From the NCBI GenBank assembly GCA_036873755.1, contig JAVTVY010016152.1, positions 1 through 64,000 on the forward strand: 64,000 nucleotides of DNA. The letters run 5' to 3'. Below are positions 20,725-31,423 of the stretch, piece by piece. The translations under genes were made by a program, and so were the position numbers. The notes below the pieces were generated by a model. It had not been told where the DNA came from, ran no database searches, and saw nothing but the letters and a program-made list of their open reading frames with translations. This DNA is from Hanleya hanleyi. Taxonomy: Eukaryota > Mollusca > Polyplacophora > Lepidopleurida > Hanleyidae. Within the stretch, counting starts at the first letter, position 1; every line of letters begins with the position of its first letter.

Positions 20725-21093
20725 CGAAACTGGCCGCTACCATAAACCGATTATACCCAGGAACGGTCGAACGTGCCAGTTTTGTGTGGGCTCTATTGGG
20801 GATGAGTATCATTTTGTTATGCATTGTTTAAATAATGCTGATCTAAGATTGTCGCTATTTCGTGAATTGGGTCTGACCGTCCCCAATTCAGAGTATCATT
20901 CTCGTATATTGTTCACCAAACTTTTAAAATGTGATAGTTTTAAAAGCACCAGAGTATTTGCTAAATTTGTAATACAAAGCTTCGACAGGAGAGTCAGTTG
21001 ATATTCTGTACAGGCAGATTGACATGTACCAGTTTTGAAATAATTGAAAACAATTCGAGCCTCTGTTGAGCCATGTAAAATCATACACTTGTT
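20725..21093 (+). mobile_element. LINE C-terminal fragment captured inside the minisatellite
   Basis: This 369-bp segment is nearly identical to 11144-11512 (only two substitutions noticed, gatctGag/gatctAag and aaaaTcacc/aaaaGcacc). It covers the C-terminal Cys/His domain and part of the 3' UTR but not the LINE 3' end. Minisatellite continues on both sides without loss of unit structure. Ordinary target-primed insertion would carry the 3' tail, so copying or end-joining is more likely. A short TTG overlap is visible at the right junction. Confidence 0.95.
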
Positions 21094-23072
21094 GCCTGTA
21101 TTCCATACCCTTTAGCCTGTACTCCATATCCTCTAAACTGTACTCCATACGATCTTGCCTGTACTCCATATCCTCTTGTCTGTACTCTATACACTCTTGC
21201 TTGTACTCCATACCCTCTATCTTGTATTCTATACCCTATTGCCTGTACTCCATACCCTCTTGCCTGTACTCCATACTCTCTTGTCTGTATTCCATACACT
21301 CTTGCCTTTACTCCATACCATCTAGCCTGTACTCCATACCCTCTAGCCTGTACTCCATACCCTCTAGCCTGCACCCCATACCCTCTAGCCTGTACTCCAT
21401 ACCCTATTGCCTGTACTCCATACCCTCTTGCCTGTACTCCATACCCTCTTGTCTGTACTCTATACACTCTTGGCTGTACTCCATACCTTCTAGCCTGTTC
21501 TCCATACCCTCTAGCCTGTACTCCATACCCTCTAGCCTGTACTCCATACCCTCTATCCTGTATTTTATACCCTATTGGCTGTACTCCACACCCTCTTGTC
21601 TGTATTCCATGCACTCTTGCCTTTACTCCAGACCCTCTAGCCTGTACTCCATACCCTCTAGCCTGTACTCCATACCCTCTAGCCTGTACTCCATACCCTC
21701 TATCCTGTACTCTATACCCTATTGCCTGTACTCCATACCCTCTTGCCTGTACTCCATATACGCTCTTGCCTGTACTCCATACCCTCTTGTCTGTACTCCA
21801 TATCCTCTAGCCCGTACTCCATACCCTCTAGCCTGTACTCTGTACCCTCTAGCCTGTACTCCATACCCTCTATCCTGTACTCTATATCCTATTGTCGGTA
21901 CTCCATACCCTCCTGTCCGTACTCCTTACACTCTTGCCTTTACTCCAGACCCATTAGCCTGTATTCCATACCCTCTAGCCTGTACTCCATACCCTCTAGC
22001 CTGTACTCCATACCCTCTATCCTGTACTCTATAACCCTATTGCCTGTACTCCTTACCCTCTTGCCTGTACTCCATACGCTCTTGCCTGTATTCCATACCC
22101 TCTTGTCTGTACTCTATACACTCTTGCCTGCACTCCATACCTTCTAGTCTGTTCTCCATACCCTCTAGCCTGTACTCCATACCCTCTATCCTGAACTCTA
22201 TACCCTATTGCCTGTACTCCTTACCCTCTTGCCTGTACTCCATACGCTCTTGCCTGTACTCCATACCCTCTTGTCTGTACTCTATACACTCTTGCCTGTA
22301 CTCCATACCTTCTAGTCTGTTCTCCATACCCTCTAGCCTGTACTCCATACCATCTAGCCTGTACTCTATACCCTCTAGCCTGTACTCCATATCCTCTATC
22401 CTGTACTCTATATCCTATTGCCTGTACTCCATACCCTCTTGTCTGTCCTCCATACCATCTTGCCTGTATTCCGTAGCCTCTTGTCTTTACTTCATACCCT
22501 CTTGCCTGTACTCCATACCCTCTTGTTTGTACTCCATACCATCTTGTCTGTACTCCATACCCTATAGCCTGTACTCCATACCCTCTAAACTGTACTCCAT
22601 ACCCTCTAAGCTGTACTCCATACCCTCTAGCCTGTACTCTATATCCTATTGCCTGTACTCCATATACTCTTGTCTGTACTCCATACCCTCTAGCCTGTAC
22701 TCCATACCCTCTTGTCTGTACTCCATACCATTTTGCCTGTATTCCATACCCTTTAGCCTGTACTCCATACCCTCTAAACTCTACTCCATACGATCTTGCC
22801 TGTACTCCATATCCTCTTGTCTGTACTCTATACACTCTTGCCTGTACTCCATACCTTCTAGCCTGTACTCCATACCCTCTAGTCTGTACTCCATACCATT
22901 TAGCCTGTACTCCATACCCTCTAAACTGTACTCCATACCCTCTAACCTGTACTCCATACCCTCTAGCCTGTACTTCATATCCTATTGCCTGTACTCCATA
23001 CACTCTTGTCTGCACTCCATACCCTCTAGCCTGTACTCCATACCCTCTAGTCTGTACTCTATACCTTCTATC
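21094..23072. repeat. 21-bp minisatellite, right block
   Basis: Continuation of the same array. The part to about 22525 reproduces the left block's variant order with small differences, while 22526-23072 has its own variants ('ctctaaactgtactccat', 'atcttgcctgtat'). It ends at 'ctgtactctataccttctat'. The whole array spans about 3.9 kb. The same unit in reverse orientation occurs at 40550-40635 and 41110-41195. Confidence 0.95.
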
Positions 23073-23074
23073 AT

Positions 23075-23572
23075 TTCAGTTCGTTGTACACGCTCCAATT
23101 TTCTTATGTCGAACCAACCATTGATTGATTGCTCTCCTGAAACGTATATTTCAATTGAGGTGATGCTCTCAAACAACGCCGGTACATTGTTCAAGATCCT
23201 GCTCTATCTCAAAACAGGATCAATAGAGATACAGGGAAATCACTATCAACTGTTCCAGAAACATGAATTTGAAAAACTGAAACAGCTCACTCAAAATATC
23301 TGTGATGCTGCCAGCGATTCCGTCGCATATTCTACAGAAAATAGCACTGATTAACACTGAACCAAAAATAATCAATAGTCAACAAAGCCAAGTATCCGAT
23401 GACAACACCGATCCAAAAGAACTTCTTAAGTCTGTGCAGACGCTCTTTAATCTATAGCCTGAAAATGTCGAATCTGAGCAGATGGGACAAAACAACGGAT
23501 TATCTGAACACGAGGATGCCCGATACGAGGATACCCGAATCCAGTCCTCAGTGAAAGGCAAACCAGATAATT
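23075..23572 (+). pseudogene. Possible LINE ORF1-like fragment
   Basis: The plus strand reads SPETYISIEVMLSNNAG, LFKILLYLKTGSIEIQG and HEFEKLKQLTQNICDAAS, then continues in another frame (EPKIINSQQSQVSDDNTDP) to an in-frame stop and more sequence. The 'TGSIxIQG…EFxxLKxL' pattern resembles a short domain that precedes the endonuclease in some invertebrate LINEs. Its codon pattern looks like decayed coding sequence. It is cut on the right by the minus-strand LINE starting at 23573. It may be part of another element; family not certain. Confidence 0.4.
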
Positions 23573-24995
23573 GAATTCTTTATTGGCACTAACACAATTC
23601 ACATTGGTTATGGCCGAGAAACCATATAAAACACAATAGTTCAGTGTACTACAAGAAATAGTAATTTAAGTGAAAACATGAGTAACAAGATATCTAACAG
23701 CCAGTGCTATTACCTGGGAGAACTTCTCCGGTAAAACTCTCAGAAATAAATTTTGCGAAGAGTTTGGTGGTCTTAAATGTGTCGCACTGTTTAGTGAATA
23801 CCTTTTGTATATGATACATAGAGTTCGGAACATTGATGGATAAATCCCGGAATAGTGAATGTCTGAGATCTGCATTGTAGGAGCAGCACATTACAAAATG
23901 AATTTCATCCCCAACAGAGCCCACACAGTACTGACAAGTACGCAATTCTCTTGGAATAATTGGTTTTTGGTATCTGCCAGATTCGATTTCTAATGTGTGA
24001 TTGCTTATTCGAAGTTTTGTAATAAGTACACGTTCTGGCTTAGGCAAATTATATGTCAGGTATTTTTCAAGACGATATTCCCTTTTGGGTGTAGCAGACG
24101 TATATGATTAGATGGACTGAACATCATATTATGCCAGTCCTGTGTAAACTCATCAACTATTCGCCTAGCAAATGTTCCGTGAAAATTACCCATATCTAAG
24201 AAAGATTGTTGGCACCACATGTTGTAAAAAACATGTAATGATAATGTGTTTCTCATTTTGCTGCAATAATTAAGAGAATCAGTCTGCGCAGACTTAAGGT
24301 TATGCAGATAAGCTTGTTTCACAAGCCTGGAGCTTGGCATCTTTACTAGGCGACACCAGTATTTGACGGCATTAACCTTGGCCAATACTGCCAAAGGAAG
24401 TCTGCCTAATTCTGTCCGTACAGCAGAGTTACAAGCCTTTCTATTGACACCAAGAGTAAACTTACAAAACTTGGTATGAACTCTCTCAATAGTAGATGAT
24501 TCCGGTACGTCATCTCTCACCCAAATTTCTGAGTTATATAAAAGAATTGGTTTTATGACGGAGTCAAAGATCTTTGTACTAAGACCAGGTCTCGGATCAT
24601 CGTCAATAAGTTTGCACATTTTATAGTATGCCTTCAAGCCCCTGCCTTTCAAATTTTCAAGCTTTGAACCATTTGCCATTGGAGCTAAATAATGTACCAA
24701 GGTACAAATACTGTTGTACGATTTCGATAATATTATTTCCAATATTTACATGGAAATGAGGCGATCGACCAGACTTAGAAAAACATATCGCCTTTGTTTT
24801 TTTGGTAATTGATCTCCAACTGCCATTGTGAGCAGTATGCATTGAATTTTTCTAATGCCTTATTCAGGCCTTCTGGTGAAAGGCTTGTGATCACAAGGTC
24901 ATCTGCATATAACAGGCAAGATAAAAAGACGTTACTCATGGCTACTGGATCACAGTCTACTCCAAATATATCAGGAATATCATCCACAAAAATAT
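23573..24995 (-). pseudogene. 5'-truncated LINE, RT end and C-terminal domain
   Basis: Minus strand, same family as the 7.8-kb LINE at about 60-75% protein similarity by eye. From high to low coordinates: DDIPDIFGVDCDP, LLYADDLVITSLSPEGLNKA (motif C), KAICFSKSGRSPHFHVNIG, ENLKGRGLKAYYKMCKL, FTLGVNRKACNSAVRTELG, then TKLRISNHTLEIESGRYQ and CQYC-x8-H-x4-C. The 3' end is an AATAAAGAATTC signal near 23573-23582. Several frameshifts break it. Its 5' side is cut at 24995/24996 by a Helentron-like element, at the same base as the copy at 29684-30410. Confidence 0.9.
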
Positions 24996-25205
24996 TCCTA
25001 CGAAGTAGGCTACAGATCGCAAATTGTCCGGTAATGAGTGAGTCAGTGAGGCAGTCAGTCAGTCCATCCGAATCCTTTCGTCGGCAAAATAAGGAGAACC
25101 GTTGACATTAGAACCTTGATTTTTGGCATGAACGTGCAATTAGGGCATTGTTACCAGCAAGTTCTGAGCTGACCGAATTCTGATGAAAATTTGATTGATA
25201 ATTAT
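24996..25205 (+). mobile_element. Helentron-like element, 5' fragment
   Basis: Begins TCCTACGAAGTAGGCTACAG directly after LINE sequence and carries the (AGTC)n tract, 'ccatccgaatcctttcgtcg', 'gttaccagcaagttctgagc' and 'gatgaaaatttgattgataa'. It then changes abruptly to unrelated sequence near 25206. The LINE junction and this fragment are duplicated at 29684-30622. Confidence 0.8.
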
Positions 25206-27881
25206 TTCCAGGTCAGCATATTTCTAACATTGTGTTTTTTTTTTACACCCCCAAGTGCATACACTTGACTATAATTAATAGGCAGGTAATACTCAGCCTA
25301 TATGTGGACTAGAGGGTCGTATTTTCTTCATATATACATTCGATGAGAATGATAAGGTGAAAGTTAGTGTACAAGTGTGAATTGAATCAATGTCACAGTG
25401 ACAATTTGGAGAGCTGTAATTTGGTAACAGTCTTGGAGTGACTTGAATTGTGATTGAATTGAGTACGAGTATTTGAGTTTTGTGGTACATTACGGGCAAC
25501 TAAAGAAGAGCAGTACGTTTTGTTTCTTCATCCCAGTCTCGGGATGAGAGTTCATTCTCCTAAAGCAGTTAAGTATATAGGCTTGATTTGAATCAAAGTA
25601 TCACAATATATGTACCAGGTATAGGAGAGGTATGTTTCTATCACAGTGTTTCCATTCAAATGTGCTATTTTGCACCATGCACCCGCAGTTTCACTTTGAC
25701 CCTACCCCCATGTAGGTTTGATGGTTTAATTTAATTTTTGACGTTGGAGGAAATTATGAGATACTGAATATTGATTTTGAAGGGCTTGCAAAATTGGCCT
25801 GTTTACCATGGTCAGTTCATTCTCGCCAAGCTAGGGTATTTCTATCCTAAATACCAGTGGTACACATGGTAATGAATCTTGTTCATAGAAATTTGAAACT
25901 GTAAATTTCAGCCAATCAGCAAAGGAACATCCTGTGTATATTGACCAATGTGGTCACTTATTTCACATAACCATTTTGTTACAACAGATTCGTTTATATT
26001 AAAAGTTGATGAAACGTCACGGTGGTCTATGTAAGATGGTCAAGGTTTTGGCTCAATAAATCAACCTTGATGTTGTGAAGATGTGGTTAGGTTAGTTAGG
26101 ATTCTTTGCCAATGTACAAAGCATATGCAGCTTGCAGAAGATATGATGAGATTAGAAATGGAGTACTAAAGTGTTTGTCATGCCAACAAAGTTAAGGTTA
26201 GTTTTTCCTCTGATGGAATGAGACAGAGCCTGTTAATTCATGCCAATCTGTGTTGAACTGCTTGTGGTAATGACTTGTAGGTATTTGTATTTGCACTCTG
26301 AGTAGGATGGGCAGAGGACGGTCATGTCGGTAAGAATGATGTCAGGATTCTCATTCTGCTGAATTGTTTGTACAAGTGACAGATTACAGTAGAAGGCTAC
26401 TTTTGTGTTTTTTGTACAATAAGACTGCACGGCACTGTATATATCGTATACAGAGGATGAGAAATAACCGATAATATGCGTTAAGGAGGTACATATAATC
26501 CAGAGGTCAACTATAGTCCCCCCCCCCAAAAAAAAAAAAAAAAATATCCTCGGAAATCAGGGACTTCAAATATTATTTATTGAACATTTCAGTATGTAGT
26601 CAGTTAACTGACGAACAGAGCCAGTCCCAATGTGTGTTCCATGCCATGATGATCTCACGGTGAAACCTATTCTTATCGAATGCATAGATTCTAAGATTGT
26701 AAGAGATGTTTTTCGAGCGACTACTTTGGAAGATCTTTTTAGTCGGGTGAGGGGGGATTGCATCTTGGATTATTTGAGAGAAATCGGGCTGTTACATAAG
26801 TTTTAATGTGTGTATGTTTTAAAGCGTTGGATTATTAAGTTAGTGACTTGAGTACTTAGAATTTTGTTTGATCGTCGCTATAAAGCTGAAATATTGCTGA
26901 ACGCGACATTAAACCTTATTTCTCTCTCTCTCTCTCTCTCTGTGTAGTCAGTTAAACTAGAGATATGAGGAACTATTCCAAATATATCTGGAATAGTTTG
27001 ACCTACTGGCTTTGACATTTGAGAGCAACATTTCTGCAGCTACACATGTAGTACACATAGTTAATGGTGGCCAGTATGCCAGTTGATTTTTCTCCAATCT
27101 CTAATGACATGATGTCTTTTGTCTGATTGGGCCTCTGACCATTTACCAAACACTTTTGTATGGTTGGGTTTCATGCCATTCATCAACCAGTGAGAGCACT
27201 CAGAAAGTGCACCATATCATGCATTGTTCCAGAATTAGCCAATCTTGTATTCAGTAGACAAATTCCCCACAGTAAAACACACGGTCCAGGAGTATATATA
27301 GGACAGAATTGAATTGCCGGTGGTGTTAGGACAGAATTGAATTGCTGGTGGTGTTTGGACAGGAAAAAGTGTAGTCCATAAATTTGTGGACATGATCACG
27401 TCAATGTGGGTAGGGTGATTTTGTGCCAGTGGGATACAATGCATCTATTCGCTGTATTTTAAGTGTTATTGTTTGGTTGGAAGTGTCACAGGATATAGCT
27501 CTGGCCTTGGGCCCCCACGCTGAAATGGGCCTGTTATCGAACACTTGAAAGTGATCGGGTTTCACGCCAATTGCCAACCAATAAGAGCACCCGTAAGTAA
27601 GCATGACATAGCTACATTTTGGCATTGCCAGTGGCAGTTTCAGTAAGAATCGTGCTTCGCAGTCTGTTCAAGTGTGCATTCATATCAACATGAAAACGTG
27701 TTAGCCATATATAGTGGTCACGGCATTTGGAACAAAAATTCACCTTTTAGGTTTAAGTAGGATGCGCAATTCCTTAGTATTTGCCATTCTCAGAGCGAAT
27801 GATTTCAAGCATTTGTAAACTAAATAAATTAATAGGCAGGTAGAATTCTTGGTGGGTGAATGTGTTTAGACACATTCTAGT
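25206..27881. other. Mostly unrecognised sequence; SINE tail and homopolymers
   Basis: No gene. A C-run then A-run lies at 26519-26543. A phrase 'aaagctgaaatattgctgaa' plus 'cgcgacattaaacc' (26882-26915), followed by (TC)n to about 26942, has the form of a molluscan SINE 3' end. A phrase on 'attg(c/a)caaccaataagagca(c)' appears twice at about 27185 and 27575. The right end abuts a direct repeat. Confidence 0.4.
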
Positions 27882-28459
27882 GGCCGAATTCTGGCGGGCA
27901 GATAGGGGTTTCAGTTAGGAAAGTTTGTATATGAGATAGAACTCATTCGGTGGGTGCCACCTCGACGAATTCCCGCGGGGCACCCGGTTATGTGACTGTC
28001 CAATCGATGTGTTTCCCGAGGGACGTGCAGTCTACGTGATGTGTGATCTTCACTCGATGTGTTTCCCGAGTGGGTGGGTGCCACCTTGACGAATTCCCGC
28101 GGGGCATCCGGTTATGTGGCTGTCCATTCGATGTGTTTCCCGAGGGACGTGTTGTCTACCCAGTGTGGGTGTGGGTAGCGGTAAGTGTGTGCTGATCACT
28201 CTATGTTGTCACCCCTCCTAGGGTTTAGGAGCGTGGGTGCTACGGTATCTAATGAGACAAAATATGTATCATACTGGGGGGTTGCTGATGTGTCATTACA
28301 TAGCAGACGGTCAGCACTTAAAAGTATATATCAGCCCGCTGGGATTTGGTACACTATACCATGTAAGTTAGCCAATAAAGCCGTGGCCGTCTTCATCCAA
28401 ACCTCTAAATATGCTTTGGTGTGAGTTTGTTTAATTAAGGGCAATATCACTAGAATAAT
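27882..28459. repeat. Direct repeat copy 1 (578 bp)
   Basis: From 'ggccgaattctggcgggcag' to 'actagaataat'. It contains an internal ~125-bp duplication of 'gggtgccacctcgacgaatt', 'cccgcggggca' and 'gatgtgtttcccgag'. The right part has a 'gccaataaagccgtgg' signal. The matching copy at 29118-29685 lacks about 9 bp ('gatcactct' region) and one base. No terminal TG…CA and no primer-binding site after it, so an LTR identity is not supported. Confidence 0.9.
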
Positions 28460-29117
28460 ACTGTTTATCCTTTAAAGATAAACCACTTTATTCTGTATTG
28501 CCTGCCCAGTTGGAGTTGTGAGATTTACTGGTAAGAGTAGCCTCCCTTGGTGTGATAGACTGCGCAGTTGTCATGTTGTCGCCACATGATTGAATTGCAT
28601 AGGCAATTGTTTCTGTTGGGGGGTCCTTGAATTCATCGGCCTCTCGCGTCGGGGTTTTGTGGAACACACACACGATTAATTTCGTCTTCACATTTCCCTC
28701 CCGCCCACCCTTGACTTAGAAAATTAATTAGCATTGTCTATTGCAGTTAAAATGCACGCATAATGTGGGCCCAGCTGTCGTGGGTATCTTATATTGAGCA
28801 GAACAATAGCTGTGATGAAATATTCTGGTTTATGTATCTATCATATTTGTAGACTCGGTGTATGCCCTGGCTCAAGAGAATAGATGCTGCTGTTTTTCTC
28901 TTCTCTTATATTTTGTAGGTACGAAGAGCAAGTGCTGGAACTAGGAAGGAATCTCCTGAGTTAAAGATTTCGTCGAAACAGTTTGCAGTTGCCAAATTTA
29001 TTGTACGCTTTCGCGATTGACATGGTTCAAAGAATACATTTGTAACATTGAACAGTTATGTGTGCACCAATGTCACGGCTTTCTCATCGGTTTTGTCATG
29101 TACATTTTACTGTACGC
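28460..29117. other. Spacer between the two direct repeats
   Basis: Single-copy in this window, with no recognised coding sequence. The short minus frame at 28488-28691 has no motif. Confidence 0.5.
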
Positions 29118-29685
29118 GGCCGAATTCTGGCGGGCAGATAGGGGTTTCAGTTAGGAAAGTTTGTATATGAGATAGAACTCATTCGGTGGGTGCCACCTCG
29201 ACGAATTCCCGCGGGGCACCCGGTTATGTGGCTGTCCAATCGATGTGTTTCCCGAGGGACGTGCAGTCTACGTGATGTGTGATCTTCACTCGATGTGTTT
29301 CCCGAGTGGGTGGGTGCCACCTTGACGAATTCCCGCGGGGCATCCGGTTATGTGGCTGTCCATTCGATGTGTTTCCCGAGGGACGTGTTGTCTACCCAGT
29401 GTGGGTGTGGGTAGCGGTAAGTGTGTGCTATGTTGTCACCCCTCCTAGGGTTTAGGAGCGTGGGTGCTACGGTATCTAATGAGACAAAATATGTATCATA
29501 CTTGGGGGTTGCTGATGTGTCATTACATAGCAGACGGTCAGCACTAAAAGTATATATCAGCCCGCTTGGATTTGGTACACTATACCATGTAAGTTAGCCA
29601 ATAAAGCCGTGGCCGTCTTCATCCAAACCTCTAAATATGCTTTGGTGTGAGTTTGTTTAATTAAGGGCAATATCACTAGAATAAT
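29118..29685. repeat. Direct repeat copy 2 (568 bp)
   Basis: Same sequence and order as 27882-28459, ending 'actagaataat'. The 'aataat' end overlaps the start of the LINE fragment at 29684, suggesting a microhomology junction. Confidence 0.9.
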
Positions 29686-30410
29686 TAAGAGAATCAGTCT
29701 GCGCAGACTTAAGGTTATGCAGATAAGCTTGTTTCACAAGCCTGGAGCTTGGCATCTTTACTAGGCGACACCAGTATTTGACGGCATTAACCTTGGCCAA
29801 TACTGCCAAAGGAAGTCTGCCTAATTCTGTCCGTACAGCAGAGTTACAAGCCTTTCTATTGACACCAAGAGTAAACTTACAAAACTTGGTATGAACTCTC
29901 TCAATAGTAGATGATTCCGGTACGTCATCTATCCCCCAAATTTCTGAGTTATATAAAAGAATTGGTGTTATGACGGAGTCAAAGATCTTTGTACTAAGAC
30001 CAGGTCTCGGATCATCGTCAATAAGTTTGCACATTTTATAGTATGCCTTCAAGCCCCTGCCTTTCAAATTTTCAAGCTTTGAACCATTTGCCATTGGAGC
30101 TAAATAATGTACCAAGGTACAAATACTGTTGTACGATTTCGATAATATTATTTCCAATATTTACATGGAAATGAGGCGATCGACCAGACTTAGAAAAACA
30201 TATCGCCTTTGTTTTTTTGGTAATTGATCTCCAACTGCCATTGTGAGCAGTATGCATTGAATTTTTCTAATGCCTTATTCAGGCCTTCTGGTGAAAGGCT
30301 TGTGATCACAAGGTCATCTGCATATAACAGGCAAGATAAAAAGACGTTACTCATGGCTACTGGATCACAGTCTACTCCAAATATATCAGGAATATCATCC
30401 ACAAAAATAT
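29684..30410 (-). pseudogene. LINE fragment, duplicate of 24268-24995
   Basis: Nearly identical to 24268-24995 (a few substitutions, such as the ValArg/GlyIle change in the IW(V/G) region). It covers YADDLVITSLSPEGL, ENLKGRGLKAYYK and FTLGVNRKACNSAVR and stops abruptly at 29684 without the C-terminal part or 3' end. The upstream side is interrupted at 30410/30411 by the Helentron-like copy A. The LINE resumes at 35169 on the far side of that nest. Confidence 0.9.
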
Positions 30411-30820
30411 TCCTACGAAGTAGGCTACAGATCGCAAATTGTCCGGTAATGAGTGAGTCAGTGAGGCAGTCAGTCAGTCCATCCGAATCCTTTCGTCGGC
30501 AAAATAAGGAGAACCGTTGACATTAGAACCTTGATTATTGGCATGAACATGCAATTAGGGCATTGTTACCAGCAAGTTCTGAGCTGACCGAATTCTGATG
30601 AAAATTTGATTGATAATTATTTTTTTTTATTATTTATTGATGGCTCAGCGAGTGCACTGTCATGCCCATCGGGAACCCTTGACGGTATGTTTCACTGTAT
30701 ATATAACACAGTACAAAATCTGGTGGGATATGCCATCCGTAATTGTTTTTATGAAATAGGAAATGCTAATTTTCCATCATTTGTTAATGCATTTATCTAC
30801 ACTGCTATTACCAACTTGCC
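30411..30820 (+). mobile_element. Helentron-like element copy A, left part
   Basis: 5' end TCCTACGAAGTAGGC, itself a hairpin CCTAC-GAA-GTAGG. Then comes an (AGTG/AGTC)n tract, the 'gttaccagcaagttctgagc' block, 'ttattgatggctcagcgagt' and 'tttcactgtatatataacac', up to 'ttaccaacttgcc', where a Tx1-like LINE is inserted. The right part continues at 33863. Together they form an element of about 1.7 kb with no coding capacity. The class is inferred from asymmetric inverted termini and insertion without target duplication. Confidence 0.75.
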
Positions 30821-31423
30821 TCGACTGGTCTCAAGGAACCTTTAAAATGTTAGGGTTAGTATTCACTCTAAATCTGGCAGAAATGGTCGAAAGAAACTAT
30901 AAGGACAAACTTAAGGAAATAGAAATGATAATGAAAACCTGGTCCAGACGCTACTTAACCCCATTAGGCAGGATTGTTATTCTGAAAAGTCTATTAATAT
31001 CGAAATTAAACCACTTATTCTCTTCCCTTCCTAACCCACCGGTGGGGATGATTGATGAATTACAGAGAAAGATATTTGAATTTATATGGGATTCGAAACC
31101 GGATAAAATAGCAGGGAAAACAGCCAAAAAATCAGTAAAGGAAGGGGGCTTGAAAGTACCAGATATCAAATACACTATTCAAGCACAAAAGATATCATGG
31201 ATTAGACGCCTACAGATAGGTAACCCAAAATGGGGGGAAATTTGGAAAACCAATATTCCCTATGATTTGAATATTGCAGAAATCGGTCAAATGTCACTGA
31301 AAAATATTGTTATGCCACTGATAGCAAATGACTTTTGGAAGAACGTTCTTTCAGCATGGGGGGACTTTCAGCAAAAATTGAAATAGAAAAATAGTGATAT
31401 GTTTTCTAGCGAGATACTTTGGT
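30821..31423 (+). pseudogene. Tx1/L1-like LINE, post-RT region, part 1
   Basis: The open sense strand reads TFKMLGLVFTLNLAEMVERN, Y-K-D-K-L, TWSRRYLTPLGRIVILKSLL, SKLNHLFSSLPNPP, FEFIWDSKPDKI and GGLKVPDIKYTIQAQKISW. This is the thumb/connector region downstream of RT in Tx1/L1-type LINEs. An in-frame stop occurs near 31384. The element is 5'-truncated (no RT palm) and is interrupted at 31424 by Helentron-like copy B. The coding sense resumes at 32716. Confidence 0.85.

Noticed and set aside
19922..21001. Frame fusing minisatellite repeats to the LINE Cys/His domain
   Set aside because: A by-product of the captured LINE fragment landing in an open phase of the array; no evidence of expression.
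27882..29685. LTR retrotransposon
   Set aside because: No TG…CA ends, no primer-binding site, no polypurine tract and no gag/pol between the repeats.
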